Shown here: positions 7,863 through 14,096 of the stretch, piece after piece
Layout: each line of letters begins with the position of its first letter
Position numbering within the stretch: position 1 is the first letter of the stretch
Assembly (NCBI GenBank): GCA_046045995.1
Contig: JBJOKR010000128.1
Location: 1 to 14,473 of the forward strand
DNA length: 14,473 nt
Origin: Indioceanicola sp046045995
Lineage (GTDB): Bacteria > Pseudomonadota > Alphaproteobacteria > Azospirillales > Azospirillaceae
Direction: 5' to 3'
Position numbers and translations under genes: made by a program
Notes under the pieces: model-generated
Told to the model about the DNA's origin: nothing
Database searches by the model: none
The model's input: only the letters and a program-made list of their open reading frames with translations

Positions 7863-7878
7863 GCCCCCGGCAGGGGGC
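7863..7878 (-). promoter_or_regulatory. GC-only hairpin in flagellin leader
   Basis: GCCCCC (7863-7868) and GGGGGC (7873-7878) form a perfect 6-bp stem with a 4-base loop, about 62 bases before the flagellin start. There is no T-run, so it is not a terminator. Known: in Caulobacter the regulator FlbT acts on the flagellin mRNA leader. Whether this stem plays such a part is inference. Confidence 0.4.
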
Positions 7879-8014
7879 CTGTTTCCCGGATGGCTGGGAT
7901 GATCCTGGCAGGGGCGGTTTAAGCCCGGGTAAAAAATGTTTCCTGTTGGCAACGCGCTTCCGTCGGGCCGGTCCGCCGGATTGGAACTTGAGCCTTGGAA
8001 GCCGATGGCAGCAC

Positions 8015-8020
8015 TATAAT
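8015..8020 (+). promoter_or_regulatory. Candidate -10 box for PAS-protein gene
   Basis: An exact TATAAT. No good -35 lies 16-18 bases upstream; the nearest are TTGGAA at 14 and TTGAGC at 21 bases. If used, transcription starts near 8027, downstream of the longest possible start at 7995, which supports the shorter protein. Confidence 0.3.
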
Positions 8021-8183
8021 GCATGGCTTTGCGATCCAGACATCGGATGCTAATCTCGGCTCCATCAAGTGTGCCCGGACATCTTCGCAGGAGATGTGCA
8101 ATCAGACCGCACATATACCAGGATTACGACCGTTACAGACGGTGGATCGGACCGGTAGCTACAGGCGCGCAAGGCGGATGATC

Positions 8184-8723
8184 ATGGAAATGCCGGATTT
8201 CAGGTCGCCCAGATCCCATCAATACGCCCAGTATTACCTGTCGCTGCTGGGCCCGGGCCGGCTGCCGCAACGATCAGCTTTCGATGTGACCAGCCAGCGG
8301 CGCATCATCGACAGTTTCGTCATCCTGGAGCGGGAAGCCCCCGGCCTTGTCCGCTTCCGCCTGGCCGGAACGTTGGAACGGCGACGCTACGGGTTCGAGG
8401 TCACGGGCCGGAATTACCTGGATTTCGTGCCGGAGGATCGGCGGGAGGGTGCAGAGGCTGCATTCCGCCACATGGCGGAACATCCCTGCGGCATGCATGC
8501 GATGATCGTATCCCGCACCCTGTATGGCAGAACGACCATGAACGAAGCCCTGGGCTTCCCCTTCCGGGCCGACCATTCAGGGGCGATCCATCTGATTTTC
8601 CAGAGCAATGACCTGGAATTCGACGAACGCCGGCAGCTGGAGGGAGACCCCCTGAGCCTGCACCAGCAGGTAAGCAGCCGCCGCTATATCGACATCGGCT
8701 TCGGTGTGCCCGATCCCACGTGA
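8184..8723 (+). CDS. Small PAS_5-like domain protein
   Basis: A 179-aa soluble protein that looks like the alphaproteobacterial PAS_5 family (Pfam PF07310): HQYAQYYLSLLGPGRLPQRS near the start, then RIIDSFVILE, an FRLAGT element, GFEVTGRNYLDFVPE, and a late GFPFRADHSGAIHLIFQSN strand pair. Known: the family consists of a single PAS-like domain with no output domain; ligand and role are mostly unknown. The frame is open to 7995, but that extension contains a TATAAT and has no family resemblance. AAGGCGG (8171-8177) abuts ATG 8178 and sits 6 bases before ATG 8184, so 8184 is preferred. It is transcribed away from flagellin and followed by the repeat block. No partner gene is evident. Confidence 0.7.
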   Translation: MEMPDFRSPRSHQYAQYYLSLLGPGRLPQRSAFDVTSQRRIIDSFVILEREAPGLVRFRLAGTLERRRYGFEVTGRNYLDFVPEDRREGAEAAFRHMAEHPCGMHAMIVSRTLYGRTTMNEALGFPFRADHSGAIHLIFQSNDLEFDERRQLEGDPLSLHQQVSSRRYIDIGFGVPDPT

Positions 8724-8798
8724 ACGGGCGTCTTGAACGGGCGTCCGGGGTTCCGGGTTCCGGGTGTTTGAAACACCAAGGGCACCAAGATCACCAAG
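8721..8798. repeat. Cluster of short tandem and inverted repeats
   Basis: Four simple structures in succession: TGAACGGGCGTC twice (8721-8732 and 8734-8745, the first containing the PAS gene stop); GTTCCGG twice (8750-8763); a 7-bp palindrome GGTGTTT-G-AAACACC (8763-8777); and CACCAAG three times at a 9-base period (8774-8798). One inverted CACCAAG occurs at 8944-8950. No coding function is apparent. Confidence 0.75.
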
Positions 8799-8860
8799 CG
8801 GACGGGCCAAGCGCGGCGCTGCGGCCCGCCCTGCCCCGCCCTTGATTGGATTGGATTTTT

Positions 8861-9113
8861 TCACCACGGGGGGCACAGGGAACACGGGGTTTCACAGGGG
8901 ATTGATGTTGGTTGCCGGATAGAAACCCAGGGGATTTAGTGACCTTGGTGTCCAACCCGCGCGAAGCGCAACAAATCCATTGCCTGCGGCGCTTCACGGG
9001 GATCAATCGGGGTCAGGTGCGCCCAGCGCCAGACCCGCGACGGTAAAGGGAGGTGCTCGACAGCGGCACCTCTCCCCCCGTGAAACCCCGTGTACCCCGT
9101 GCCCCTGTGGTGA
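8861..9113. repeat. Long imperfect inverted repeat (about 40-bp arms, 253-bp element)
   Basis: The arm at 8861-8900, starting TCACCAC, matches the reverse complement of 9074-9113 with about five differences including one gap; it includes the perfect 14-mer ACACGGGGTTTCAC. The right arm has a 9-bp hairpin at its inner base (9048-9056 with 9066-9074). The 170-odd bases between the arms hold no credible gene. The arrangement resembles a non-autonomous MITE-like or two inverted copies of a dispersed repeat; no target-site duplication was recognised. The block 8724-9164 contains nothing else I can support. Confidence 0.65.
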
Positions 9114-9164
9114 CCACCTCTGCGCGCCACCCGCACCGGCTGCCTGCATCAACATCACCGCAAG

Positions 9165-9707
9165 TCACAGCTCATGATCCACCCGACCGAAGCCAGGTTG
9201 GCCCCGGCGGGGGGCGGTTCCGTGGCGGGCGTAGACGCCGTCGGTTTGCTGGCGTTCCAAGGCGCGGCCCAACTGGCGGCCGACGGCGGCGACGGCGTCC
9301 TGGGCGGCCAGGATGGACCGGCGGTTGACCTCCACCCGGTCGCGCAGGCGCCGGGCCGCCGCCTGAACCGCCGGCGGGGGGACTGCACCGTCCTCCCGCC
9401 CGTCCGTCGCACCACCGATAGCCCCGCCCTCGCCTGACCCATTCGCCTCGACAGGCGCACCGGAATCGGCGGCCGGGTCCGGGCCCGGCAGGGGCGGCGG
9501 AACCCAGACCAAGGGTGGCGGCGGGGTCCGCGCTTCGCGCAGCAGGATGCCCAACTGCTCGAACAGGGCCCGCTTCGCCTCCGCATACAGGGCCAATTCA
9601 TCGGCATCGGCCCGGGGAAGCCGACCCGTCTCCTCATCCAGCAGGTCCGACAGGCGATCAAAAGCGGCCTTCAGGTCGCGCCGCATCTCCGGGGTCAGGC
9701 TGTCCAT
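9165..9707 (-). CDS. flgN: FlgN-like flagellar export chaperone (tentative)
   Basis: A 180-aa, mostly helical protein. Seen: an N-terminal helix pair with the FlgN rhythm (LSDLLDEETGRL, then DELALYAEAKRALFEQLGIL), a Pro/Gly/Ala-rich linker (about 60-105), and a C-terminal helix with a VNRRSILAAQ element followed by VYARHG, like the YxxxG ending of FlgN. Known: FlgN binds hook-associated proteins FlgK and FlgL before export; the alphaproteobacterial FlbY is similar. Start: AGGAGG is only 1 base before ATG 9713 but 7 before ATG 9707, so 9707 is chosen. It is the third gene after flgI and flgJ, 19 bases downstream of flgJ. The family call rests on pattern and context, since FlgN proteins are poorly conserved. 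Confidence 0.62.
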   Translation of the reverse strand: MDSLTPEMRRDLKAAFDRLSDLLDEETGRLPRADADELALYAEAKRALFEQLGILLREARTPPPPLVWVPPPLPGPDPAADSGAPVEANGSGEGGAIGGATDGREDGAVPPPAVQAAARRLRDRVEVNRRSILAAQDAVAAVGRQLGRALERQQTDGVYARHGTAPRRGQPGFGRVDHEL

Positions 9708-9726
9708 GTCCATCCCTCCTCAATCA

Positions 9727-10032
9727 TCACTCCGCTGCCGCCGCTTCATAGGCGGCGATCTGGCTTTGGACATGGCGGGCGATGCCCAAGCCGTCACCGG
9801 CGGCGATCTGGCTGCCCACGGCTTCCAGCAGCAGGCTGCGGAAACTTTCCTCGGCGAAACCGCCGCCGAAGCTGCCATCCGTCGGGACGCCGGCGAACAT
9901 GGCCTCCAGCATCTGGGACAGCATCATCGCCTCGAATTGTTTCGTTACCGCAACATCTTCCTTGGCACCAAAGGCATGGGCGGGGGTTGCGGCCGACAGG
10001 GCCAACGGCGGTGGGCCGGGGGGCTGGATCAC
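9727..10032 (-). CDS. flgJ: Flagellar rod-binding protein, FlgJ N-terminal domain only
   Basis: A 101-aa protein matching the rod-binding domain of FlgJ: KQFEAMMLSQMLEAMF, then GSFGGGFAEESFRSLLLEAV and GDGLGIARHVQSQI. It lacks the C-terminal peptidoglycan hydrolase domain of enteric FlgJ, as is usual in alphaproteobacteria, where a separate enzyme cuts the wall. It would act in the periplasm as a rod assembly factor. The start is GTG 10032, with AAGGAG 8 bases upstream. It sits between flgI (44-base gap) and the flgN-like gene. Confidence 0.88.
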   Translation of the reverse strand: MIQPPGPPPLALSAATPAHAFGAKEDVAVTKQFEAMMLSQMLEAMFAGVPTDGSFGGGFAEESFRSLLLEAVGSQIAAGDGLGIARHVQSQIAAYEAAAAE

Positions 10033-10076
10033 GGGCTAGACTCCTTCCTTGGTCATTCCATTTCCGAAATGACCTC

Positions 10077-11246
10077 TCACAGGACTTCCAGATCGGCATG
10101 CAGGGCACCGGCGGCCTTGATCGCCTGAAGGATGGCGATGATGTCCCGCGGACCCGCCCCCAACCGATTCAGGCCGTTCACCAGTTCCTGAAGCGAGACC
10201 CCGCCGGGCACGATGTTCAGGCGGTTTGCTTGGCCCTCATCGATGGTGATCTGGGTGCGGGGGACGACAACCGTCTGCCCTTGTTCGGAAAAGGGGCCGG
10301 GCTGGCTGACCTGGGGGGCTTCCTCCACTCGGACCGTCAGACTGCCCTGGGCGACGGCGACGGTGCTGATCCGCACGTTCTCCCCGATCACGATGGTGCC
10401 CGACTTCTCATCGATCACCACCCGGGCCGGGGAATCCGGACGCACGGTCAGGGTTTCAATCCGGGAAACCAGGGCCGCCACATTACCGCTATAGGCGGCG
10501 GGGACCAGCAGTTCCACCGTCGTCGGGTCCGTCACCCGGGCGATCGACCCGCCCAGGGAGCCGTTCACCGCCTGGGCGATGCGGGTGGCGGTGGAGAAAT
10601 CGGGGGAGCGCAGGGCCAGGCGCACCCGGCCCAGATCGTCCAGAGCGAAATCCACCTCCCGCTCCACGATCGCCCCGTTGGGGATGCGACCGGAGGTCGG
10701 GACACCCTTGGTGACGCTGGCCGCCTGCCCCTCCACCTCGAAGCCGGAGATGGCGACCGGCCCCTGGGCCACCGCATAGATCTTGCCGTCCGCCCCCATC
10801 AGCGGCGTCGCAATCAGGTTTCCACCTTGGAGACTGGTGGAATCACCCATCGTTGAAATGGTGACATCCAGCCGGGCGCCTTGGCGCGGGAAGGGCGGCA
10901 GCTCCGCCGTAACCATCACCGCAGCCACGTTGCGGGTGCGCACGTTCAGCCCGGTGATGTTGACTCCCAGGCGCTCCAGCATCCCCTCCAGGCTCTGCTG
11001 TGTGAAGGGGGAGTTCTGGAGCCGGTCCCCCGTTCCGTCCAGGCCGACGACCAGGCCATAGCCCAGCAACTGGTTGCCGCGCACCCCCTCAACCTCCACC
11101 AGATCCTTGATGCGGGTCTGGGCAGCGGCCGGGCCCACGGCAATGCCAGCGGTAAGCACAGCCGTCACGCAGGACAGAAGCACCAGCGCGGCGGCGATGC
11201 CACGAATGCGGGCCCGCTGCGGGGCCACCTGCCTGTCCGGATCCAT
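10077..11246 (-). CDS. flgI: Flagellar P-ring protein FlgI
   Basis: Forms the periplasmic P ring around the flagellar rod. Seen: 389 aa with a Sec signal peptide (hydrophobic about 16-38, cleavage likely after AAA at 40-42, before QTRIKDL), then the hallmark FlgI blocks: GVRGNQLLGYGLVVGLDGTG, SLEGMLERLGVN, NVAAVMVTAELPPF, LDVTISTMGDSTSLQGGNL and TPLMGADGKIYAVAQGP, and near the end IVPGGVSLQELVNGLNRLG. The length is typical. The ATG at 11246 is preceded by a GGGAGGCAGGA stretch. It is first in a minus-strand flgI-flgJ-flgN run; flgH and flgA are not beside it. The leader contains the perfect hairpin at 11323-11353. Confidence 0.97.
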   Translation of the reverse strand: MDPDRQVAPQRARIRGIAAALVLLSCVTAVLTAGIAVGPAAAQTRIKDLVEVEGVRGNQLLGYGLVVGLDGTGDRLQNSPFTQQSLEGMLERLGVNITGLNVRTRNVAAVMVTAELPPFPRQGARLDVTISTMGDSTSLQGGNLIATPLMGADGKIYAVAQGPVAISGFEVEGQAASVTKGVPTSGRIPNGAIVEREVDFALDDLGRVRLALRSPDFSTATRIAQAVNGSLGGSIARVTDPTTVELLVPAAYSGNVAALVSRIETLTVRPDSPARVVIDEKSGTIVIGENVRISTVAVAQGSLTVRVEEAPQVSQPGPFSEQGQTVVVPRTQITIDEGQANRLNIVPGGVSLQELVNGLNRLGAGPRDIIAILQAIKAAGALHADLEVL

Positions 11247-11527
11247 TCCTGCCTCCCCGCCCCGGGCCTGGACCGGGTTTCCGACCCGGCAACTGATGGC
11301 TCGACCATAAGGGGTGCTGGTTAAAGCCGGATTTCAACAGTACATCCGGCTTTTTATGGACCTTTGATCATTTATTCCGAGTATAATCAAATTTGTAATT
11401 CGATTGACCTTATCTCCAAACGGAGTAGTTTCTTCTGGCAACCGCCAAGTATTCCACAAGATCAACAAAATTTTACCTTCTTTTCCTGGTCGGGCACCAC
11501 GCCGCCGGGGGAGACGAGGAGATGGAC
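11247..11527. other. Divergent intergenic region, flgI / response regulator
   Basis: About 280 bases, strikingly AT-rich from 11330 to 11480 against GC-rich flanks. It carries the perfect hairpin at 11323-11353 and an exact TATAAT at 11382-11387 on the plus strand, with no good -35. On the minus strand a TATACT overlaps the same site. Just beyond is the palindrome CAAATTTG inside 11386-11400. Promoters for both genes probably lie here, but I cannot fix them. Confidence 0.45.
11323..11355. terminator. Perfect 10-bp terminator-like hairpin in flgI leader
   Basis: AAAGCCGGAT (11323-11332) pairs with ATCCGGCTTT (11344-11353) around an 11-base loop. On the plus strand a five-T run (11351-11355) follows, giving a Rho-independent terminator form, yet no plus-strand gene feeds it. 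On the minus strand, in the flgI leader, only TTTAA follows. It may block antisense transcription from the flgI region or act as an attenuator. Confidence 0.55.
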
Positions 11528-12364
11528 ATGCGCGTGCTGCTGATTGAGAACGATCGGACCGTCGCGGGGGCGGTCGCCCGCACCATCCAGAAGGCCGACC
11601 TGCGCTGCGAACTGGCAGAGGAACCGGAGGCGGAGCAGCTTCTCCGCGATGGGGAGCAGAATTTCGAAGATTACGATGCGGTCCTGGTCGGCCGCGTCTC
11701 CCAGCCGGAGGCACTGATCGGGCGCATCCGGCGCAGTGCGGGCCGGGCCATCATGGTCAGCCTGCTGGAACACCGCTGTGTGACCAGCACGATCAACCAC
11801 CTGCGCGCCGGGGCGGACGATGTGCTGGTCAAGCCCGTGAACGCCCAGGAGATCGAGGCGCGGTTGCACGCCGTCCGCCGCCGCTTCCACGGCCACACAT
11901 CGCCGGAAATCCAGGTGGGCCGCCTGACCGTCTATCTGGACGGGCGCGACCCGGCTGTGGACGGCCGCCGCCTGCGCCTGTCCCACCGGGAACACGCCAT
12001 CTTCAGCGTCCTGGCCCTGAATGTCGGCCGCGTCATCTCGAAGGAGAAGATCTATGAGGCCGTCTACGCCCTGTCCGGGTCCGACCCGCTGGACAAGGTG
12101 ATCGACGTCTATATCTGCAAGCTCCGCAAGAAGCTGGCCGAAGCCACCGGCGGTGAGAAATACATCGAAACCGTGTACGGCCGCGGCTACAAATTTGAGG
12201 CCCCGGAGGCAGGAGCGGAGGGGGAGGAGGCGATGGAGCCTGGATCGGTTGTGTCCCCTCCATCGATCATTTCCAAAGGGCAACCCGCAATCGGGGTGGA
12301 AGCATTGATCTTAGAGACACACAGCATGGGTAACAAAGACGGCCTCCGGGCCGTCTTTTTTTGA
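11528..12364 (+). CDS. CtrA-like OmpR-family response regulator with degenerate receiver
   Basis: DNA-binding regulator, 278 aa from ATG 11528. Seen: a receiver domain starting MRVLLIENDRT and a winged-helix domain (about 126-223) very like CtrA (LSHREHAIFSVLALNVGRV, VIDVYICKLRKKL, YIETVYGRGYKFE). The receiver is defective: the phosphoacceptor Asp of the usual LLDLNLPD loop is Gly55 in VLVGRVSQPE, and the acidic pair has N8 in place of D8; Lys102 is kept. So it probably works without phosphorylation at that site. After the DNA-binding domain about 50 unrelated residues follow, the last nine encoded by a terminator hairpin. Start: GAGGAG abuts ATG 11522 and sits 6 bases before ATG 11528, which also gives the standard MRVLLIE opening. 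It is divergent from flgI, so flagellar control is plausible. No histidine kinase is adjacent. Confidence 0.85.
   Translation: MRVLLIENDRTVAGAVARTIQKADLRCELAEEPEAEQLLRDGEQNFEDYDAVLVGRVSQPEALIGRIRRSAGRAIMVSLLEHRCVTSTINHLRAGADDVLVKPVNAQEIEARLHAVRRRFHGHTSPEIQVGRLTVYLDGRDPAVDGRRLRLSHREHAIFSVLALNVGRVISKEKIYEAVYALSGSDPLDKVIDVYICKLRKKLAEATGGEKYIETVYGRGYKFEAPEAGAEGEEAMEPGSVVSPPSIISKGQPAIGVEALILETHSMGNKDGLRAVFF
12335..12362 (+). terminator. Strong Rho-independent terminator inside the 3' end of the response-regulator frame
   Basis: AAAGACGGCC (12335-12344) pairs perfectly with GGCCGTCTTT (12349-12358) around the tetraloop TCCG, followed by a seven-T run (12356-12362). The regulator's only in-frame stop (TGA 12362-12364) lies at the end of the T-run, so the terminator is translated. 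Confidence 0.9.
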
Positions 12365-12398
12365 CTGGCGCGCAGACATGAAGTGTGGCAGTGATCAA

Positions 12399-12426
12399 TT
12401 GAAACAACTTCTGATAGTTGTATAGT
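12399..12426 (+). promoter_or_regulatory. Candidate promoter with inverted repeat in the spacer
   Basis: TTGAAA (12399-12404), 16 bases, TATAGT (12421-12426): a good sigma70-type promoter about 27 bases before the next start codon. The spacer carries the inverted repeat ACAACT (12404-12409) / AGTTGT (12416-12421) with a 6-base centre, placed as an operator for a repressor. Confidence 0.5.
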
Positions 12427-12452
12427 GTATTCATCAGGACGGATGTTCAGTG

Positions 12453-13475
12453 ATGGTCGCACCATGGTTCCAGATCGGCGCATGGGTGGTTGGTGCCATC
12501 GGCGCTGCCGCTGCCGGCAAAGCTGTCTATGACAAATCCCAGGCGAACACAGCCCGCAAGAAGGGCGATGAGACGATCGAGGAATCGCGAAAGGCGCTGG
12601 CGGGAGCCTGCGACGCGGCGAACGCTGCCCTGGTCGATCTCCGGTCCCATCGCGATGCCGTGACGACCAATACATTACGGCGGGTTATCGGGATTGCGGA
12701 TCGGGTCCATGGCGGTGACATGGTCGAGATCGGAACGGAGGTTAAGGCGCTGAACCTTCCGGACGTGACCATCGAAGCCATGAAGGACATGTCCATCACC
12801 GTCGCGGGTGTCGTGAAAACGGCGGCCTCTGCCGTTGCGACGGGCGCCGCAGCGGGAAGCGGAGCAATGGCAGCGGTTGCGGCCGTGGGGAGCGCTTCAT
12901 CCGGTGCGGCTATTTCCTCCCTGAGCGGTGCCGCAATGACCAACGCCACGCTGGCCTACCTTGGCGGGGGGACGGTGGCGGCAGGCGGCGGCGGTATGGC
13001 CGCAGGTGCCACAGTATTGGCCGGCGTGGTCGCGGCACCCGTGATCATGGTGGCCGGGGTTGCCGCGGCGATAAATGCGTCCAAGCAGCGGACCGAGGCC
13101 GAGCATTACAAGGCGAAGGCCGACATCGCGGCTGAAGCGGCGAAGACCGAGATCGCCAAGATGGGAGCCATCGCCAAACGGGCCCGGATGGTCAGCCGCA
13201 GCATCGAGGCGCTGGACACCCGCACACTGGACCTGATCGAGCATATGGAAGCTATGCTCGCGGCCCGTCCCCCGGGCAAGGTCGAGTTCAGTTCACTGTC
13301 GGAAGCAGAGGTCGGACTTTACAAACTCGTCCTGTTCCTGGGTACCAATCTGTACGCGATCGCGGAGATCGATGTGACGGCAGAGATCCCTGAATCCATG
13401 AAAAGGGTTCTGTCCGCTGACTTCAGCACCAGTGTCGATATGGGGCCGCCGGTCTTGGAAGGGAGGGCTGAATGA
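12453..13475 (+). CDS. Unknown protein with Ala/Gly-rich hydrophobic (glycine-zipper-like) core
   Basis: I cannot assign a function. A 340-aa protein from ATG 12453 (a GTG directly precedes it). Seen: a short hydrophobic N-terminal segment (about 5-25), then charged helices (about 27-110). Next is a long Ala/Gly/Ser-rich hydrophobic stretch (about 115-210) with SGAAISSLSGAAMTNATLAY, GGGTVAAGGGGMAAG and VIMVAGVAAAI. A Lys/Glu/Ala-rich probable coiled coil (about 211-260) and a mixed C-terminus complete it. I recall similar Gly-rich cores in uncharacterised proteins of accessory regions. The layout fits a membrane-inserting helical hairpin flanked by coiled coils, as in some pore-forming proteins, but that is only an analogy. 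The gene has its own promoter behind a terminator and overlaps the next gene by ATGA, so the two products probably act together. Confidence 0.75.
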   Translation: MVAPWFQIGAWVVGAIGAAAAGKAVYDKSQANTARKKGDETIEESRKALAGACDAANAALVDLRSHRDAVTTNTLRRVIGIADRVHGGDMVEIGTEVKALNLPDVTIEAMKDMSITVAGVVKTAASAVATGAAAGSGAMAAVAAVGSASSGAAISSLSGAAMTNATLAYLGGGTVAAGGGGMAAGATVLAGVVAAPVIMVAGVAAAINASKQRTEAEHYKAKADIAAEAAKTEIAKMGAIAKRARMVSRSIEALDTRTLDLIEHMEAMLAARPPGKVEFSSLSEAEVGLYKLVLFLGTNLYAIAEIDVTAEIPESMKRVLSADFSTSVDMGPPVLEGRAE

Positions 13476-13906
13476 GCAGTTCCAAATCAGGTCAGGATCT
13501 TGTCAGTGCTCTTGCGAGCGTCGCCGGCAAGGCGTCCCCTACCCAGATCGTCGATGTCACCAGGCAGTTGGTCTCAGACCTGTCCGAGTGGCGTAAAGTC
13601 GAGTCGATTGAACAGACCAACCGGGAGATGATCGCCGCCCAGAGGGATGTGTGGATCACCAAGATCCGCGCGGATCGGGAAGTGATGCAGCAGTATCTGC
13701 GGCAACACGAAGCAACGCAGTCAAAGACCCTGGACGACCTGTTCACCCGGCTGGACAAGGCGATCGATGGCGGGAATGTGGATGTCGTGGGCCAGATCCT
13801 GGAAGGGATCGTCAGCACCGTGAAATCCTCGCCTCTTGGGGATCTGGCGACATTGGACAAGCGTATGGCTGATGGCAGCTTCACCTTCAAGCTCGGACGT
13901 TCTTGA
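13472..13906 (+). CDS. Small soluble helical partner protein, unknown function
   Basis: A 144-aa hydrophilic protein I do not recognise as a named family. Seen: Ser/Ala-rich start, a central charged helix (WRKVESIEQTNREMIAAQ to about 95, likely coiled coil), then LDDLFTRLDKAI, VVGQILEGIVSTVKSSPLGD and an acidic-to-aromatic tail SFTFKL. No signal peptide, membrane segment or catalytic motif. ATG 13472 overlaps the stop of the upstream gene (ATGA) and has GGGAGGG 4 bases before it. Translational coupling suggests a fixed stoichiometry with the hydrophobic-core protein, as subunit, chaperone or inhibitor. No terminator is obvious after it. Confidence 0.75.
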   Translation: MSSSKSGQDLVSALASVAGKASPTQIVDVTRQLVSDLSEWRKVESIEQTNREMIAAQRDVWITKIRADREVMQQYLRQHEATQSKTLDDLFTRLDKAIDGGNVDVVGQILEGIVSTVKSSPLGDLATLDKRMADGSFTFKLGRS

Positions 13907-13973
13907 CCCCCGCCCACCAAACCCCGCAAGTACCGTTCAAGAGCAAGGATCCTCAGCCGACAAGAACGCCGTG

Positions 13974-14096
13974 TCAGGTCGCCGCCGCCGCCAATATGGC
14001 ACGGATGCGGGTGCGAACCTGGATGCGGTCAGCCGTTGTAAAGCCGGCGGCCGCCAGATCGGACACCTCCACATCCCACGCATCAAAGGTCGGCAT
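13974..14096 (-). pseudogene. PemK/MazF-like toxin remnant, internally deleted
   Basis: A 40-residue frame starting MPTFDAWDVEVSDLAAAG and ending ADRIQVRTRIRAILAAAAT. From memory, the first eight residues match the start of PemK/MazF-family endoribonuclease toxins, where WDVVKVPFPYTDRPV would follow, while the remainder matches the C-terminal part. The catalytic core is missing, and the join may lie at a short GDV/WDV match. The intact family is roughly four times longer. The ATG overlaps the end of the antitoxin frame, the usual gene order. A second loss between AAAG and ADRIQV is likely. No toxin activity is expected. Confidence 0.6.

Larger units (their letters stand above)
7802..8183. other. 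Divergent intergenic region, flagellin / PAS protein
   Basis: About 380 bases. I searched by eye for the flagellar sigma28 and sigma54 patterns on the flagellin strand and found no convincing match. It contains the leader hairpin at 7863-7878 and the near-palindromic GCACTATAATGC (8011-8022), whose core could serve as a -10 box in either direction. The in-frame extension of the PAS gene back to 7995 falls here and looks non-coding. Confidence 0.45.

Noticed and set aside
6899..8053. 384-codon plus-strand frame across flagellin
   Set aside because: Antisense to an unmistakable flagellin; Gly/His/Arg/Gln-rich and crosses a terminator.
7802..8060. sigma54 or sigma28 promoter for flagellin
   Set aside because: The best GG/GC pair near 7950 has a spacer one base short, and no sigma28-like pair was found.
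8577..9177. Short frames on both strands in the repeat block
   Set aside because: They encode the inverted and tandem repeats and have no ribosome sites or family resemblance.
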